Assembly (NCBI GenBank): GCA_963818985.1
Contig: CAWFUJ010000010.1
Coordinates: 1 to 64,000, forward strand
Length of the DNA stretch: 64,000 bases
Direction: 5' to 3'
Source: JAFEDN01 sp963818985
GTDB taxonomy: Bacteria > Pseudomonadota > Gammaproteobacteria > Coxiellales > Coxiellaceae
Below are positions 28,803 through 36,994 of this stretch, piece by piece. The notes under the pieces were generated by a model that saw nothing but the letters and a program-made list of their open reading frames with translations, was not told the DNA's origin and did not search any database. A program made the translations under genes and the position numbers. Within the stretch, counting starts at the first letter, position 1, and every line of letters begins with the position of its first letter.

Positions 28803-29792
28803 ATGAAAAAAATATTACTAAAATATGTCCTTGTTTTTACAGCTATCGTCATCTTTTTTATTGTACCAATGGCGGATGCTTGTACAGAATTCAAGTTGTC
28901 TTATAATGGTCAAGCGGTTATTGGCCACAATTTTGATTGGAACAATCCATACGCTTTCATTGTTATCAATCCTGCTGGAATCAAACGCCATTCAAGTAGT
29001 ATGGAATGGGCATCGAAATATGGAAGCGCCACAGTAAATCTGGCTGGGCCTAACCATCAGGTTATTCCGCAAGCGGTGATCAGTGGTCTGAATCAATTTG
29101 GTTTAAGCGCCTCGATTTTATGGCTGAAAAGTTCTAGCTATCCAGCTGCCTCAGCCCAGCCGATATTAAGCACTTCGCAATGGGTTCAATATTTTTTGGA
29201 TAATGCCAAAACAGTCTTTGAAGCCATTGAACTAGCTCATCATGTTGAAGTTGAGCCAACTTTATTTCACCAACAAAAAATAACGGTGCATTTAATAATA
29301 CATGACGCCAGTGGAGATTCTGCCGTGATGGAATATTTAAATGGAAAATTGAACATTTATCATCAAAATGATTTCCCAGTGCCAGTGTTGACTAACACGC
29401 CTTATTTGGAATCCACTCAACTGCTGAAACACTATCAAGGACTAGGGGGTGACGCTCCATTGCCTGGAGGATATTTTACAAAAGCCCGTTTTGTTTTGGC
29501 AGCCAATTTTTTAAAAAATTTACCGACACCGCATTCAACTCAACAAGCAGTCGCCAGCGCCTTTAACGGCTTAGGCTATTTGATTGAGATTCCGGGATCT
29601 TCAGACCCCACGGTTTGGAGTACGGTTTTTGATTTAACGAATCGAATATTGTATTACCGCACCATCGATAATTCACAAATCAGACTCGTTCACTTGGGTC
29701 ACTTTAATCTTAGTAAGGGTCAGCCGGTAAGAATCATGTCAATAAATAATGATTTTATTGGTGATGTTGAAAATCATTTTTCTCTAGAATAG
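28803..29792 (+). CDS. Secreted Ntn-hydrolase, choloylglycine hydrolase/penicillin acylase-like
   Basis: About 330 residues. Translation from ATG 28803, one base after the upstream stop, gives a signal peptide ending MADA, followed directly by Cys27 (CTEFKLSYNGQAVIGHNFDW). Cleavage there exposes the N-terminal Cys nucleophile of the family. The conserved early Asp is seen in NFDW, with later GLNQFGLSASILWL and VLTNTPYL. Members cleave amide bonds of conjugated bile salts, penicillin V or N-acyl homoserine lactones. The secreted form points to a periplasmic or external substrate. It is probably cotranscribed with the oxygenase gene. Confidence 0.85.
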   Translation: MKKILLKYVLVFTAIVIFFIVPMADACTEFKLSYNGQAVIGHNFDWNNPYAFIVINPAGIKRHSSSMEWASKYGSATVNLAGPNHQVIPQAVISGLNQFGLSASILWLKSSSYPAASAQPILSTSQWVQYFLDNAKTVFEAIELAHHVEVEPTLFHQQKITVHLIIHDASGDSAVMEYLNGKLNIYHQNDFPVPVLTNTPYLESTQLLKHYQGLGGDAPLPGGYFTKARFVLAANFLKNLPTPHSTQQAVASAFNGLGYLIEIPGSSDPTVWSTVFDLTNRILYYRTIDNSQIRLVHLGHFNLSKGQPVRIMSINNDFIGDVENHFSLE

Positions 29793-29827
29793 AGCACAGC
29801 TCATAATTATACTGAGGGACAGATAAT

Positions 29828-30085
29828 ATGAAAGATACAGCTAATAAAAAATATCAGCATTATAAAACGGATCAAGTGTATGAAATGATCGGAATTGCGT
29901 ATCATAGTGAAACCAAGGAAGAAATGGTGGTTTATAGGGGCTTATATCACTGTGAGCAATTTGGAAATAACCCATGGTTTGTTCGACCGAAGGCAATGTT
30001 TTTTGAACAAATCTTATGGAATGGTCAATATGTTCCGCGATTTAAGCCATTATTACATTTTTGCCAGCAGTTGTTCGAAGTATAG
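29828..30085 (+). CDS. DUF1653 domain protein
   Basis: 85 residues covering one DUF1653 domain: YQHYKTDQVYEMIGIAYHSE, then MVVYRGLY, and WFVRPKAMFFEQI. The family consists of small beta-rich cytoplasmic proteins of unknown function. It has a GAGGGA-type ribosome site, follows the Ntn hydrolase by 35 nt and leads directly into the RibD/DHFR-like gene, so it may belong to the same transcript. Confidence 0.85.
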   Translation: MKDTANKKYQHYKTDQVYEMIGIAYHSETKEEMVVYRGLYHCEQFGNNPWFVRPKAMFFEQILWNGQYVPRFKPLLHFCQQLFEV

Positions 30086-30096
30086 GAGTATTAGAG

Positions 30097-30663
30097 TTGA
30101 TTAAATCTAAAGAAAGTAAATCTAGACCTAAAATGTCAGTTTATATTGCTACCAGCATTGATGGTTTCATTGCTAGGAAAGATCATGGTTTAGATTGGTT
30201 AGAAAAAATTACTCCTCCGAGTAATAATAGGGATGAAGATTATGGCTTCAAAAATTTTTTAGGCAGTGTGGATAGCTTAATTATAGGTAAAAATACCTAT
30301 AACATTGCAATCTCTGCTGGCGTTGATAAATGGCCATATCAAGGAAAGCGAGTGATTGTGTTGACTTCAACTTTATCATTGGTTGAGAACCAAGCCGAAA
30401 TTTATTCGGGCGACATCATTCATTTGATTGAAAGGCTTCATGCAGAAGGAATAAAACATATTTATGTGGATGGCGGAAAAACCATTAGTCAATTTTTGAA
30501 TCAAGGATTAATCGACGAAATTACCATCACCATGATTCCGGTGATCTTGGGTTCTGGAATTTCATTGTTTCATAACGTGGTTTGTGAATCATGGTATCGT
30601 TTGGACTCTCTACAAAGTTACAGTAATAACCTGGTGCAATTACACTACATCACTATCCGGTAA
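30097..30663 (+). CDS. Dihydrofolate reductase/RibD C-terminal family protein
   Basis: About 188 residues. MSVYIATSIDGFIARKDHGLDWL is the N-terminal strand and substrate loop of the RibD_C/DHFR fold. IIGKNTYNI and HIYVDGGKTISQFL, then DEITITMIPVILGSG, complete the family pattern. Such enzymes bind NADPH and reduce pterin- or pyrimidine-like substrates. AGGAG at 30084-30088 is 8 nt before the TTG at 30097, deciding the start; an in-frame ATG at 30133 is the alternative. It overlaps no other gene and follows DUF1653 closely. Confidence 0.8.
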   Translation: MIKSKESKSRPKMSVYIATSIDGFIARKDHGLDWLEKITPPSNNRDEDYGFKNFLGSVDSLIIGKNTYNIAISAGVDKWPYQGKRVIVLTSTLSLVENQAEIYSGDIIHLIERLHAEGIKHIYVDGGKTISQFLNQGLIDEITITMIPVILGSGISLFHNVVCESWYRLDSLQSYSNNLVQLHYITIR

Positions 30664-30672
30664 CCTTTTTTT

Positions 30673-31473
30673 ATGAGTGATACCTGGAATGCTAAAAATT
30701 ACAGTCAATTTCTCAATTTGAGAACTCGGCCAGCTCGGGATTTGCTTGCGGCAATTCCGGATTCTTTTCAACCGAAAACGGTGTACGATTTGGGTTGTGG
30801 GCCGGGGAACAGTACGATTTTATTAAAACGACGTTGGCCTCATGCTAGAATAATTGGGCTTGATTTGTCGCCCAATATGCTCCAAGAAGCCAAAAACACT
30901 TATCCAGAATTGGATATTGTCGAAGGTGACATTGCATCCTTTATTCCAGCGCAAAGAGTCGATTGTTTATTTGCGAATGCTTCTTTGCAATGGCTTAACC
31001 AACATGAGATTTTAATTCCCAGACTTTTTGAATTGTTGAATCCCAGTGGAGCATTAGCCATTCAGATGCCAAATAATTTTCATAATCCGATGCATCAAGT
31101 CAGCATTCGAATTTTGCATAGCCAAGAAAATTGGAAACATCTACTTAGAAATTTACACTATGGTTTTCTAAGTGATCCTTTTTATAAAATATCATGGTAT
31201 TATGAGTTATTGACAAAATGTGGATTCAATCAGCTTCTACTTTGGGAAACTCAATATTTTCACGAAATGACCAGTTATCATGAAATTTTTGACTGGGTGA
31301 AAGGCACGAATTTACGCTTAATACTATCTCACATGAATGGTGAAAACCAAGATAAGTTTACCGAGATCTATATCGATACCGTTTCGAAAGAATATCCTTT
31401 ACAATCCAATAAAAAAATTTTATTGCCTTTTACTAGGATTTTTCTAGTGGGATTTAAACCTGACTCGAACTAA
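30673..31473 (+). CDS. tam: Trans-aconitate 2-methyltransferase-like SAM enzyme
   Basis: 266 residues, close to E. coli Tam in length. Motif I is VYDLGCGPGNSTILL, motif II is IIGLDLSPNMLQEA, and the conserved NASLQWLNQHEILIPRLF follows. The N-terminal YSQFLNLRTRPARDLLAAIP is characteristic of Tam. Tam methylates trans-aconitate, an aconitase side product. It is 9 nt from the preceding gene, so probably the last gene of this run. Confidence 0.85.
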   Translation: MSDTWNAKNYSQFLNLRTRPARDLLAAIPDSFQPKTVYDLGCGPGNSTILLKRRWPHARIIGLDLSPNMLQEAKNTYPELDIVEGDIASFIPAQRVDCLFANASLQWLNQHEILIPRLFELLNPSGALAIQMPNNFHNPMHQVSIRILHSQENWKHLLRNLHYGFLSDPFYKISWYYELLTKCGFNQLLLWETQYFHEMTSYHEIFDWVKGTNLRLILSHMNGENQDKFTEIYIDTVSKEYPLQSNKKILLPFTRIFLVGFKPDSN

Positions 31474-31491
31474 ACTATCTTCACTCAGCAG

Positions 31492-31623
31492 CTAGTACAA
31501 ATTATCCTCAGCGCAAACGATATCCTTAATAGCATTTTCGTTAGGTAACTTAAGCTAATATTTTATAAACGTAGCTGTCTTATGGCGGTGTATTCGCATT
31601 GCTAATTCTTCAGGACTCATCAT
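31492..31623 (-). pseudogene. Decayed small protein, partner of the coiled-coil gene
   Basis: Five nt after the coiled-coil stop, ATG codons at 31623 and 31620 open MMSPEELAMRIHRHKTATFI, which stops after two further codons. The reading KLPNENAIKDIVCAEDNLY resumes in another frame down to a stop at 31492. The two parts look like one gene of about 43 codons broken by a frameshift. Function unknown; the layout suggests it was cotranscribed with the coiled-coil gene. Confidence 0.45.
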
Positions 31624-31628
31624 GATCT

Positions 31629-32500
31629 TCACCCTTTGACGGCTTCTGTCATTTTTTCTTGTTGTGGGTAGGGAGAATAAAATCTCTGTCGTGAAGCTCC
31701 ATCAATGGCTTTGACAGCGATTTCTTGGACTTGCAACCCTGCATGGTTGGCTTTTTCAGTCAACTCCTTAATCAATTTTTCGTGTTGTCCAATTTTGGAT
31801 TCGAGTGCAGATATCATTTGTTGATATAGATTTCTTTCAACTCAACTTCTTTTTTGGTCAGCTTAGCTTCATACTCGTATTTGAATTGCAGGCGTTCTGT
31901 AATAGATTTCTCTGTATCCTCACTAATTTTTTGGAGTTTTGAAGGGAATTCTTCAACTTGTAATTTTAGGTTTTGGAATTCCTGTTCTTTTGCTAATAGA
32001 GCAGTTTCCCTTTCTTTAAATTCTTTTTCTAGTAATGTCTTTTGTCGGCGAGTTCTTTTTCTAATAATTGTTTTTGTGTTTTATATTGATCCTGTTCTTT
32101 TTTACGCTCTAAATCCCGTTTATAAATGTATTCTTCTTCTTCCCGCTGCTTCAATTTTTTTTGCAGCAGGTCTTGATCTTTTCTTAAACTTTCTGCCTCC
32201 TCTTGTTCTTTTTTCCATGAGAATCTTTTTTGAGACATTTCTTGCTCAAAGGTATGACGCTGTTCATTCATCTCTTTTTCAAAAGACTCTTTCTTTTGTT
32301 TTTGTGCTTGGAGCAATGCAGTCAAAGTATCCGTATTGATTTTAATTTCATGCAGTTCTTCTAACTCTTTCTTCTTTATTTCTATGGCTTGAAGTAAAGT
32401 CACTAATTTTTTTAGTTTCTTTGATTTGTTGAAGTACTTCGTAGTAGGCATCTAATATTTCATTTTTGGTATTTTTGGTGCTCATGTCGGTGGTTGTCAT
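31629..32500 (-). pseudogene. Coiled-coil protein gene, broken by several frameshifts
   Basis: Reading the reverse strand from ATG 32500 gives MTTTDMSTKNTKNEILDAYY, then homology-like continuity passes through at least three frame changes (near 32400, 32035 and 31820) to a stop at 31629. The joined product would be about 290 residues, mostly heptad-type charged coiled coil (KKKELEELHEIK, EKEMNEQRHTFEQEM, KLTKKEVELKEIY), ending EKANHAGLQVQEIAVKAIDG. It has no signal peptide. A cytoplasmic scaffold is likely; no known role. Repeated frame changes argue for a true pseudogene rather than one sequencing error. Confidence 0.75.
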
Positions 32501-32608
32501 CCGGTTTTACTCCGCGAGTTTGAAATTTTCTGTAGTTTATTCCGTACATTTCTTTGGTGCAACCAGCATTGTATGAAATTTTAGCTATTGATGTTTCTCA
32601 TAAAGTAT

Positions 32609-32626
32609 GTTATATTTAAATATAAC
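32609..32626. promoter_or_regulatory. Perfect 18-bp palindrome, likely TA operator
   Basis: GTTATATTTAAATATAAC is perfectly self-complementary and ends 21 nt before the antitoxin start, between it and the ribosome site GAGGTG. It is the expected site for autorepression by an AbrB/MazE-fold antitoxin. Confidence 0.75.
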
Positions 32627-32647
32627 AATTCATCGAGGTGAAATATC

Positions 32648-32905
32648 ATGCATATAACCAATCTTCGAAAAGTAGGCGGCTCAATTATGCTGGCTGTGCC
32701 GCCGGCCTTCCTTGAGGTCCTGCATCTGCACGCGGGTTCCAAGGTTGGAGTGGCGGTAAGCCGTGGTAAATTAATTATAGAACCAGCCTCCAAGCCAAAG
32801 TACACTTTGAGTGAATTATTGGCTCAATGCGATAAATTGGCCAAGATCAGCAAAGAAGATAAAGCATGGTTGAATAACAAGCCTGCCGGTAAAGAGTTGA
32901 TCTAA
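32648..32905 (+). CDS. AbrB/MazE-fold antitoxin (PemI/ChpBI-like)
   Basis: 85 residues. The N-terminal swapped-hairpin DNA-binding fold is visible in ITNLRKVGGSIMLAVPPAFL and SKVGVAVSRGKLIIEP, then a flexible acidic/basic tail that should bind the toxin. It probably represses its own operon at the palindrome at 32609. Its stop overlaps the toxin start by one base (TAATG), giving translational coupling. Its codons are visibly richer in G and C than those of neighbours, suggesting transfer. Confidence 0.9.
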   Translation: MHITNLRKVGGSIMLAVPPAFLEVLHLHAGSKVGVAVSRGKLIIEPASKPKYTLSELLAQCDKLAKISKEDKAWLNNKPAGKELI

Positions 32906-33231
32906 TGGACAGGGGAGATATTTACCTGGTATCACTAGACCCGACTGCCGGACATGAGCAGCAGGGAACTAGACCGGTTTTAATAGTCTCACCGTTTGCT
33001 TTTAATAAGCTGACCAAGACACCAATAGTACTGTCCATTACCAACGGCGGTAGCTTTGCCAGAACGGCCGGTTTTGCGGTTCACTTAACTGACACCAATA
33101 CAACCGGCGTTGTGCGATGTGACCAACCACGCGCAATGGATTTAGCCGCGCGCCGAGGAAGAAAGATAGAGCGGGTGCCAAAATCAGTGATGGAAGAAGT
33201 GTTGGCCAGACTTATTACTTTATTTGAATGA
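32905..33231 (+). CDS. PemK/MazF-family endoribonuclease toxin
   Basis: 108 residues with the family's opening MDRGDIYLVSLDPTAGHEQQ, then GTRPVLIVSP and the C-terminal VRCDQPRAMDLAAR. These residues carry the conserved Arg and Thr/Ser used in RNA cleavage. MazF-like toxins cut mRNA at short motifs and halt growth when the antitoxin is degraded. It is coupled to the preceding antitoxin and appears intact. Confidence 0.92.
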   Translation: MDRGDIYLVSLDPTAGHEQQGTRPVLIVSPFAFNKLTKTPIVLSITNGGSFARTAGFAVHLTDTNTTGVVRCDQPRAMDLAARRGRKIERVPKSVMEEVLARLITLFE

Positions 33232-33380
33232 GCGATAGAAAGGGTATTTGAAAAATGGTGGCTCTTCACCTATTGAGCAAACAACAGGAATGAAAGTCTA
33301 ATGTTTAGAATAGATAGTAGTAGGGCTGTGCTTATAAAGTTTTGCTTGTTTAAGTGAATTAATTACCTTACGATTTATTT

Positions 33381-34085
33381 ATGGAAAAAGATCATGACAT
33401 CGGTAATTACGATTCTTTTGCCGACAAATACGCCGCCGAAGTCGATCAAAGACCTTTTCATGTTTACTATGAAAGACCGAGCACATGGTCTTTATTCCCC
33501 AAACAGCTGAAAGGTATAAAAGTTTTGGATATCGGTTGCGGATCGGGCTGGTATGCCGAGCAGTTAATCAAGGCTGGTTGTCATGTTATCGCCATTGACG
33601 CCAACGTCCACATGGTGGAAGTCACCCAAAAGCGCCTTCAGGGTGCGGGAAAAGTTATTAAGGCCGATTTAGACAAACCGTTAGATCTTTTTTCCGCTGA
33701 GAGTTTTGATATTGTCGTCGCTCCTTTAGTCCTTCATTACCTTAAAGATTTAAAAGCTCCTATGAGAGAAATTGCTCGGATCATCAAGCCTGGAGGTTTA
33801 TTCATTTTTTCTGTCAGCCAACCTCATAGTGAATTTTATCTCCACAATTTAAGTAATTACTTCCAAAGACAAATCATCACTGACCATTGGCCATGGGTGA
33901 ACGCTGATGTTCAGCACTTTCATTATACGCTGGAAGAATATGTGGAATCTTTATATGAAGCCGGTTTTGTGGTGGAAAGGATGCTAGAACCATTACCGCA
34001 AGAAGGGTTAAAAGAAGATCCTCATCTTTACCAATTGATAGCAACTAAACCTTGGTTTCTTTTCGTACGTGCATTAAAAAGATGA
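33381..34085 (+). CDS. SAM-dependent methyltransferase
   Basis: 234 residues of the class I methyltransferase fold: motif I KVLDIGCGSGWYAEQL, acidic loop VIAIDANVHMVE, and post-motif FDIVVAPLVLHYL with REIARIIKPGGLFIFSV. The C-terminal half (HHF-type HFHYTLEEYVESLYEAGF) is like UbiE/Tam-type small-molecule methyltransferases. The substrate cannot be read. It stands alone after the TA locus. Confidence 0.85.
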   Translation: MEKDHDIGNYDSFADKYAAEVDQRPFHVYYERPSTWSLFPKQLKGIKVLDIGCGSGWYAEQLIKAGCHVIAIDANVHMVEVTQKRLQGAGKVIKADLDKPLDLFSAESFDIVVAPLVLHYLKDLKAPMREIARIIKPGGLFIFSVSQPHSEFYLHNLSNYFQRQIITDHWPWVNADVQHFHYTLEEYVESLYEAGFVVERMLEPLPQEGLKEDPHLYQLIATKPWFLFVRALKR

Positions 34086-34149
34086 AATTGGAAATCGCGG
34101 TTAAATCGAAATCTGTGCTTGTTCCAGCCCAAATTTTTGCTAGGCTATT

Positions 34150-34429
34150 AATACTGGGACAAAAATCCCGATCAAGAAAGGCTGTTTTTTGCTAAGGGCA
34201 TGCCGCCTTTTGGGGCAAAACGCTCTCACCATGTTCATATATTCGAACCGAGTTCGCCTCATTGGCGAGAAAAAATTCTATTTAGAGATTACTTACAGCC
34301 CATACAGAAGCGCGATTGGAATATGAAGCATTAAGAAAGCATTTGGCGCAGCGATACACTTATGATCGTGAACAATACATCAATGTTAAGACGGAATTCA
34401 TTAATAAAATATTACACCAAACCGACTGA
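34150..34429 (+). pseudogene. GrpB-family (UPF0157) remnant
   Basis: A frame with YWDKNPDQERLFFAKGMPPF, HHVHIFEPSSPHW and ILFRDYL matches the middle of GrpB/UPF0157 proteins. The match then continues one frame over with EYEALRKHLAQRY and REQYINVKTEFI to the stop at 34427-34429. The first third of the gene is missing and at least one frameshift lies near 34305. These proteins are nucleotidyltransferase-like and of unknown role. The copy is dead. Confidence 0.75.
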
Positions 34430-34446
34430 AAGAATACGGTTTTCCA

Positions 34447-34707
34447 CTAGCTGGTTATATTTATTTTTTTTTCAATCCAGAAACCATTGAGGTGCTGATA
34501 TATTATTCTGGAACTTGAAAGATATTCTTGTTTAGAAATTTCTAATATCTCCCATAAAAATGGGATCAAATTAATAATTCCAAAACATTCTGGAGGATCA
34601 TCCATTGCGGTTTCTGGTTCTAATGTGAGATTTAGAATCTGCCTGATTGGCCAATTGGCAATATATCTCCATTTTTTTATGATCAAACCAATGATCGAAG
34701 AAGGCAA
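34447..34707 (-). CDS. Doubtful short ORF, hypothetical
   Basis: An 86-codon frame between the GrpB remnant and mscL. It has no ribosome site and no recognised domain. Residues IIKKWRYIANWPIRQILNLT are only weakly protein-like. It may be a coding remnant or chance; no function is assigned. Confidence 0.25.
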   Translation of the reverse strand: MPSSIIGLIIKKWRYIANWPIRQILNLTLEPETAMDDPPECFGIINLIPFLWEILEISKQEYLSSSRIIYQHLNGFWIEKKINITS

Positions 34708-34741
34708 AGATTTTTTGAGGCATTAAATCCATATGGCGGGT

Positions 34742-35110
34742 TTATTTTTGCTTTAATATATCGCGAATTTCAGTTAGTAATAATTCTTGTTTAGGTATTT
34801 GCTGCTGATAGTCGGCTGTCACTTTTAATTTTATTAATATTCTCACTATCCAAAAAACAACCAAAGCTATAATAATAAAATCAAGTAAATTCTGTAGAAA
34901 TTCTCCCCATTTTATTACTGCTGAACCAATTATAGTGGTTTTACCCGCGATATTCACTCCTCCTAAAAGAATTCCGATCACAGGCATGATAATGCCGTCT
35001 ACCAAAGATGAAACAATTTTACTAAAGGCAATACCGATAATAAAAGCGACTGCCAAATCAACAATATTTCCTCGTTGAATAAATTTGCTAAAATCTTTAA
35101 AAAAACTCAT
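34742..35110 (-). CDS. mscL: Large-conductance mechanosensitive channel MscL
   Basis: 122 residues. The N-terminal helix FKDFSKFIQRGNIVDLAVAF, the first pore helix IIGIAFSKIVSSLVDGIIMP and the second membrane helix FLQNLLDFIIIALVVFWIVR follow the MscL pattern, ending in a cytoplasmic helix (LLTEIRDIL). It forms a homopentamer that opens under extreme membrane tension. AAGGAGG precedes the start. Slightly shorter than E. coli MscL (136) but within the family range. Confidence 0.97.
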   Translation of the reverse strand: MSFFKDFSKFIQRGNIVDLAVAFIIGIAFSKIVSSLVDGIIMPVIGILLGGVNIAGKTTIIGSAVIKWGEFLQNLLDFIIIALVVFWIVRILIKLKVTADYQQQIPKQELLLTEIRDILKQK

Positions 35111-35222
35111 GAGTTCCTCCTTAAACTGAGCGATAACTGGTCTTCAATTTAACATAATTTGTAGTAAGCAACAATGTATGGAGGATTATGTAAAATCTAT
35201 GGATGGATACAATACCCGGGTA

Positions 35223-36107
35223 TCATTTTTTTTCTGACATTTGTCTGATAGATGTAAACAATATTGACAAATCTTCTTCACCTAGATTTTGATTACAAGC
35301 AGCAGTTAATGCTTCATTTGTTATTGCAGTATTAAGCAAAGGAACTCCCAATTGACGACCCTCTTCTAATGCTAACAGCAAATCTTTTTGCATCAACTTA
35401 ATACTAAACAAAGGTATTTTCGGTGGTGTAAGAATATACGGAGCTCGTTGTTGAATACCAGGGGAAGCAATGATGCTGTGTTGTATAATTTCGATAGCTT
35501 GTTTCATATCAACGCCGGCTTTCTGAATAAGCAGCATTCCTTCTGAAAATGCGTAAAATTGCACGGCCAAACTTATATTTATAGCCAGCTTCAAAACGAG
35601 GGCTTGTCCATTTTCTCCCACGTAAAAAACTTTAGAGCCGATTGATTCTAAAATGGGTTGCACCCGAAGAAAATTAGCATGATCGCCTCCAACCATAATA
35701 GTTGCTAACCCTTTTTCAATCATGAGGGGGTTTCCAGAAATCGGAGCATCTAACATATAAGCTTGATTTGCCGCTATCTTATTTGCAATAGTACGGCTAA
35801 AATTCGGCGAGACTGTACTCATATCAACAAGGATCTTTCCATTTGTTATTCCAGATAATATACCTTGTTTACCTTCCGTAATTGATAGTACTGCTTTATC
35901 ATCAGTCAATGACATCAAAGTTATATCGCATACTTTAACAATATTCGCGGGAGAATCTGCCCATTGCATACCGAGTTTGATGAGCGCAGTAGCCTTTTCT
36001 TTTGTCCTATTATAACCAGTAACCGGATAACCAGCTTTTATTAGCCGTTCCACCATTTTACTGCCCATATTTCCCAGCCCAATGAATCCGATTGATTCCA
36101 TAGTCAT
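35223..36107 (-). CDS. 3-hydroxyisobutyrate dehydrogenase-like NAD(P) oxidoreductase
   Basis: 294 residues of the beta-hydroxyacid dehydrogenase family. The N-terminal IGFIGLGNMGSKMVERLIKA is the dinucleotide-binding motif, YMLDAPISGNPLMIEKG is the substrate-binding DAPVSGG region (altered to NPL), and the catalytic Lys is in QALVLKLAINI. The family covers 3-hydroxyisobutyrate, tartronate semialdehyde and glyoxylate/succinic semialdehyde reductases; the exact substrate is unclear. AAGGAGATC precedes the ATG at 36107. Confidence 0.88.
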   Translation of the reverse strand: MTMESIGFIGLGNMGSKMVERLIKAGYPVTGYNRTKEKATALIKLGMQWADSPANIVKVCDITLMSLTDDKAVLSITEGKQGILSGITNGKILVDMSTVSPNFSRTIANKIAANQAYMLDAPISGNPLMIEKGLATIMVGGDHANFLRVQPILESIGSKVFYVGENGQALVLKLAINISLAVQFYAFSEGMLLIQKAGVDMKQAIEIIQHSIIASPGIQQRAPYILTPPKIPLFSIKLMQKDLLLALEEGRQLGVPLLNTAITNEALTAACNQNLGEEDLSILFTSIRQMSEKK

Positions 36108-36260
36108 GATCTCCTTATTAACAAGCTTGTTTGGGCGAAGTGCTCTGACCAGCGCATTTTATTTTCCATGTGAATTAGGGTACCATCAAAATTTGCCTAA
36201 GCCAAGGCACATAAGCGTAATGCTGACTGATCTTTTCTCACATCCATGGTGTGTATTGAT

Positions 36261-36983
36261 ATGTCCAAAAAAACTATTTTTAACGAATTAGCACAATACT
36301 ATGATTTAATCTATTCTTGGAAAGATTATCCAAAAGAAGCTAATAAAATTAAATCGCTGATTAAAAAACATAAAAAATCTGCCGGCCATCATTTATTAGA
36401 AGTGGCGTGCGGTACAGGTAATCATATTCCTTATCTAAAAAGGTTCTTCTCAATTCTCGCAACTGATATGAATAAAGCTATGCTTTCTATCGCCAGAAAA
36501 AAACTTCCTGATGTGACATTTAAACAGATGAATATGATTGAGATGAATTTGGATAGAAAATTTGATGTCATTCTATGCCTATTTAGTTCGATAGGTTATG
36601 TAAAGACCTATCAAAATCTAACTAAAACTATTCAAAATTTTGCCGAACATTTGAAAGTTGGCGGGGTAATGATTATAGAACCATGGCTGACAGAAACGGT
36701 TTATATGACAGGATTGCCTAGTATGACTATCTATGATGGTGAAGGAATAAAAATTGCCAGACTTTGTGTCTGCCAAAAACGAGGCATTCTCTCGGTGATG
36801 GATATGCATTATCTGATCGCCAAAAAAAATCAAAAAATGAAACATTTTGTTGAAAGACATGAGCTGGCTATGTTCAATGTTGATAGAATGCTGAGTATCA
36901 TGAACAAACACGGATTACAGGCTAAGTTTTTAAAGAATGGATTAATGAAAGATAGAGGCTTATACATTGGTATCAAAAAATAA
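36261..36983 (+). CDS. SAM-dependent methyltransferase
   Basis: About 241 residues. The N-terminal YDLIYSWKDYPKEA and motif I LLEVACGTGNHIPYL, then FKQMNMIEMNL and VILCLFSSIGYV, resemble sugar N-dimethyltransferases such as TylM1/DesVI and general class I enzymes. An upstream ATG at 36246 is in frame; neither has a ribosome site, and 36261 gives the more family-like start. It is followed closely by an APH-like kinase gene, so the two may be cotranscribed. Confidence 0.82.
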   Translation: MSKKTIFNELAQYYDLIYSWKDYPKEANKIKSLIKKHKKSAGHHLLEVACGTGNHIPYLKRFFSILATDMNKAMLSIARKKLPDVTFKQMNMIEMNLDRKFDVILCLFSSIGYVKTYQNLTKTIQNFAEHLKVGGVMIIEPWLTETVYMTGLPSMTIYDGEGIKIARLCVCQKRGILSVMDMHYLIAKKNQKMKHFVERHELAMFNVDRMLSIMNKHGLQAKFLKNGLMKDRGLYIGIKK

Positions 36984-36994
36984 TCGGTTAAAAT

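Noticed and set aside
31854..32339. Forward 161-codon ORF
   Set aside because: It is the antisense of the coiled-coil pseudogene; the Phe/Ser/Leu-rich product is what Lys/Glu-rich codons give on the other strand.
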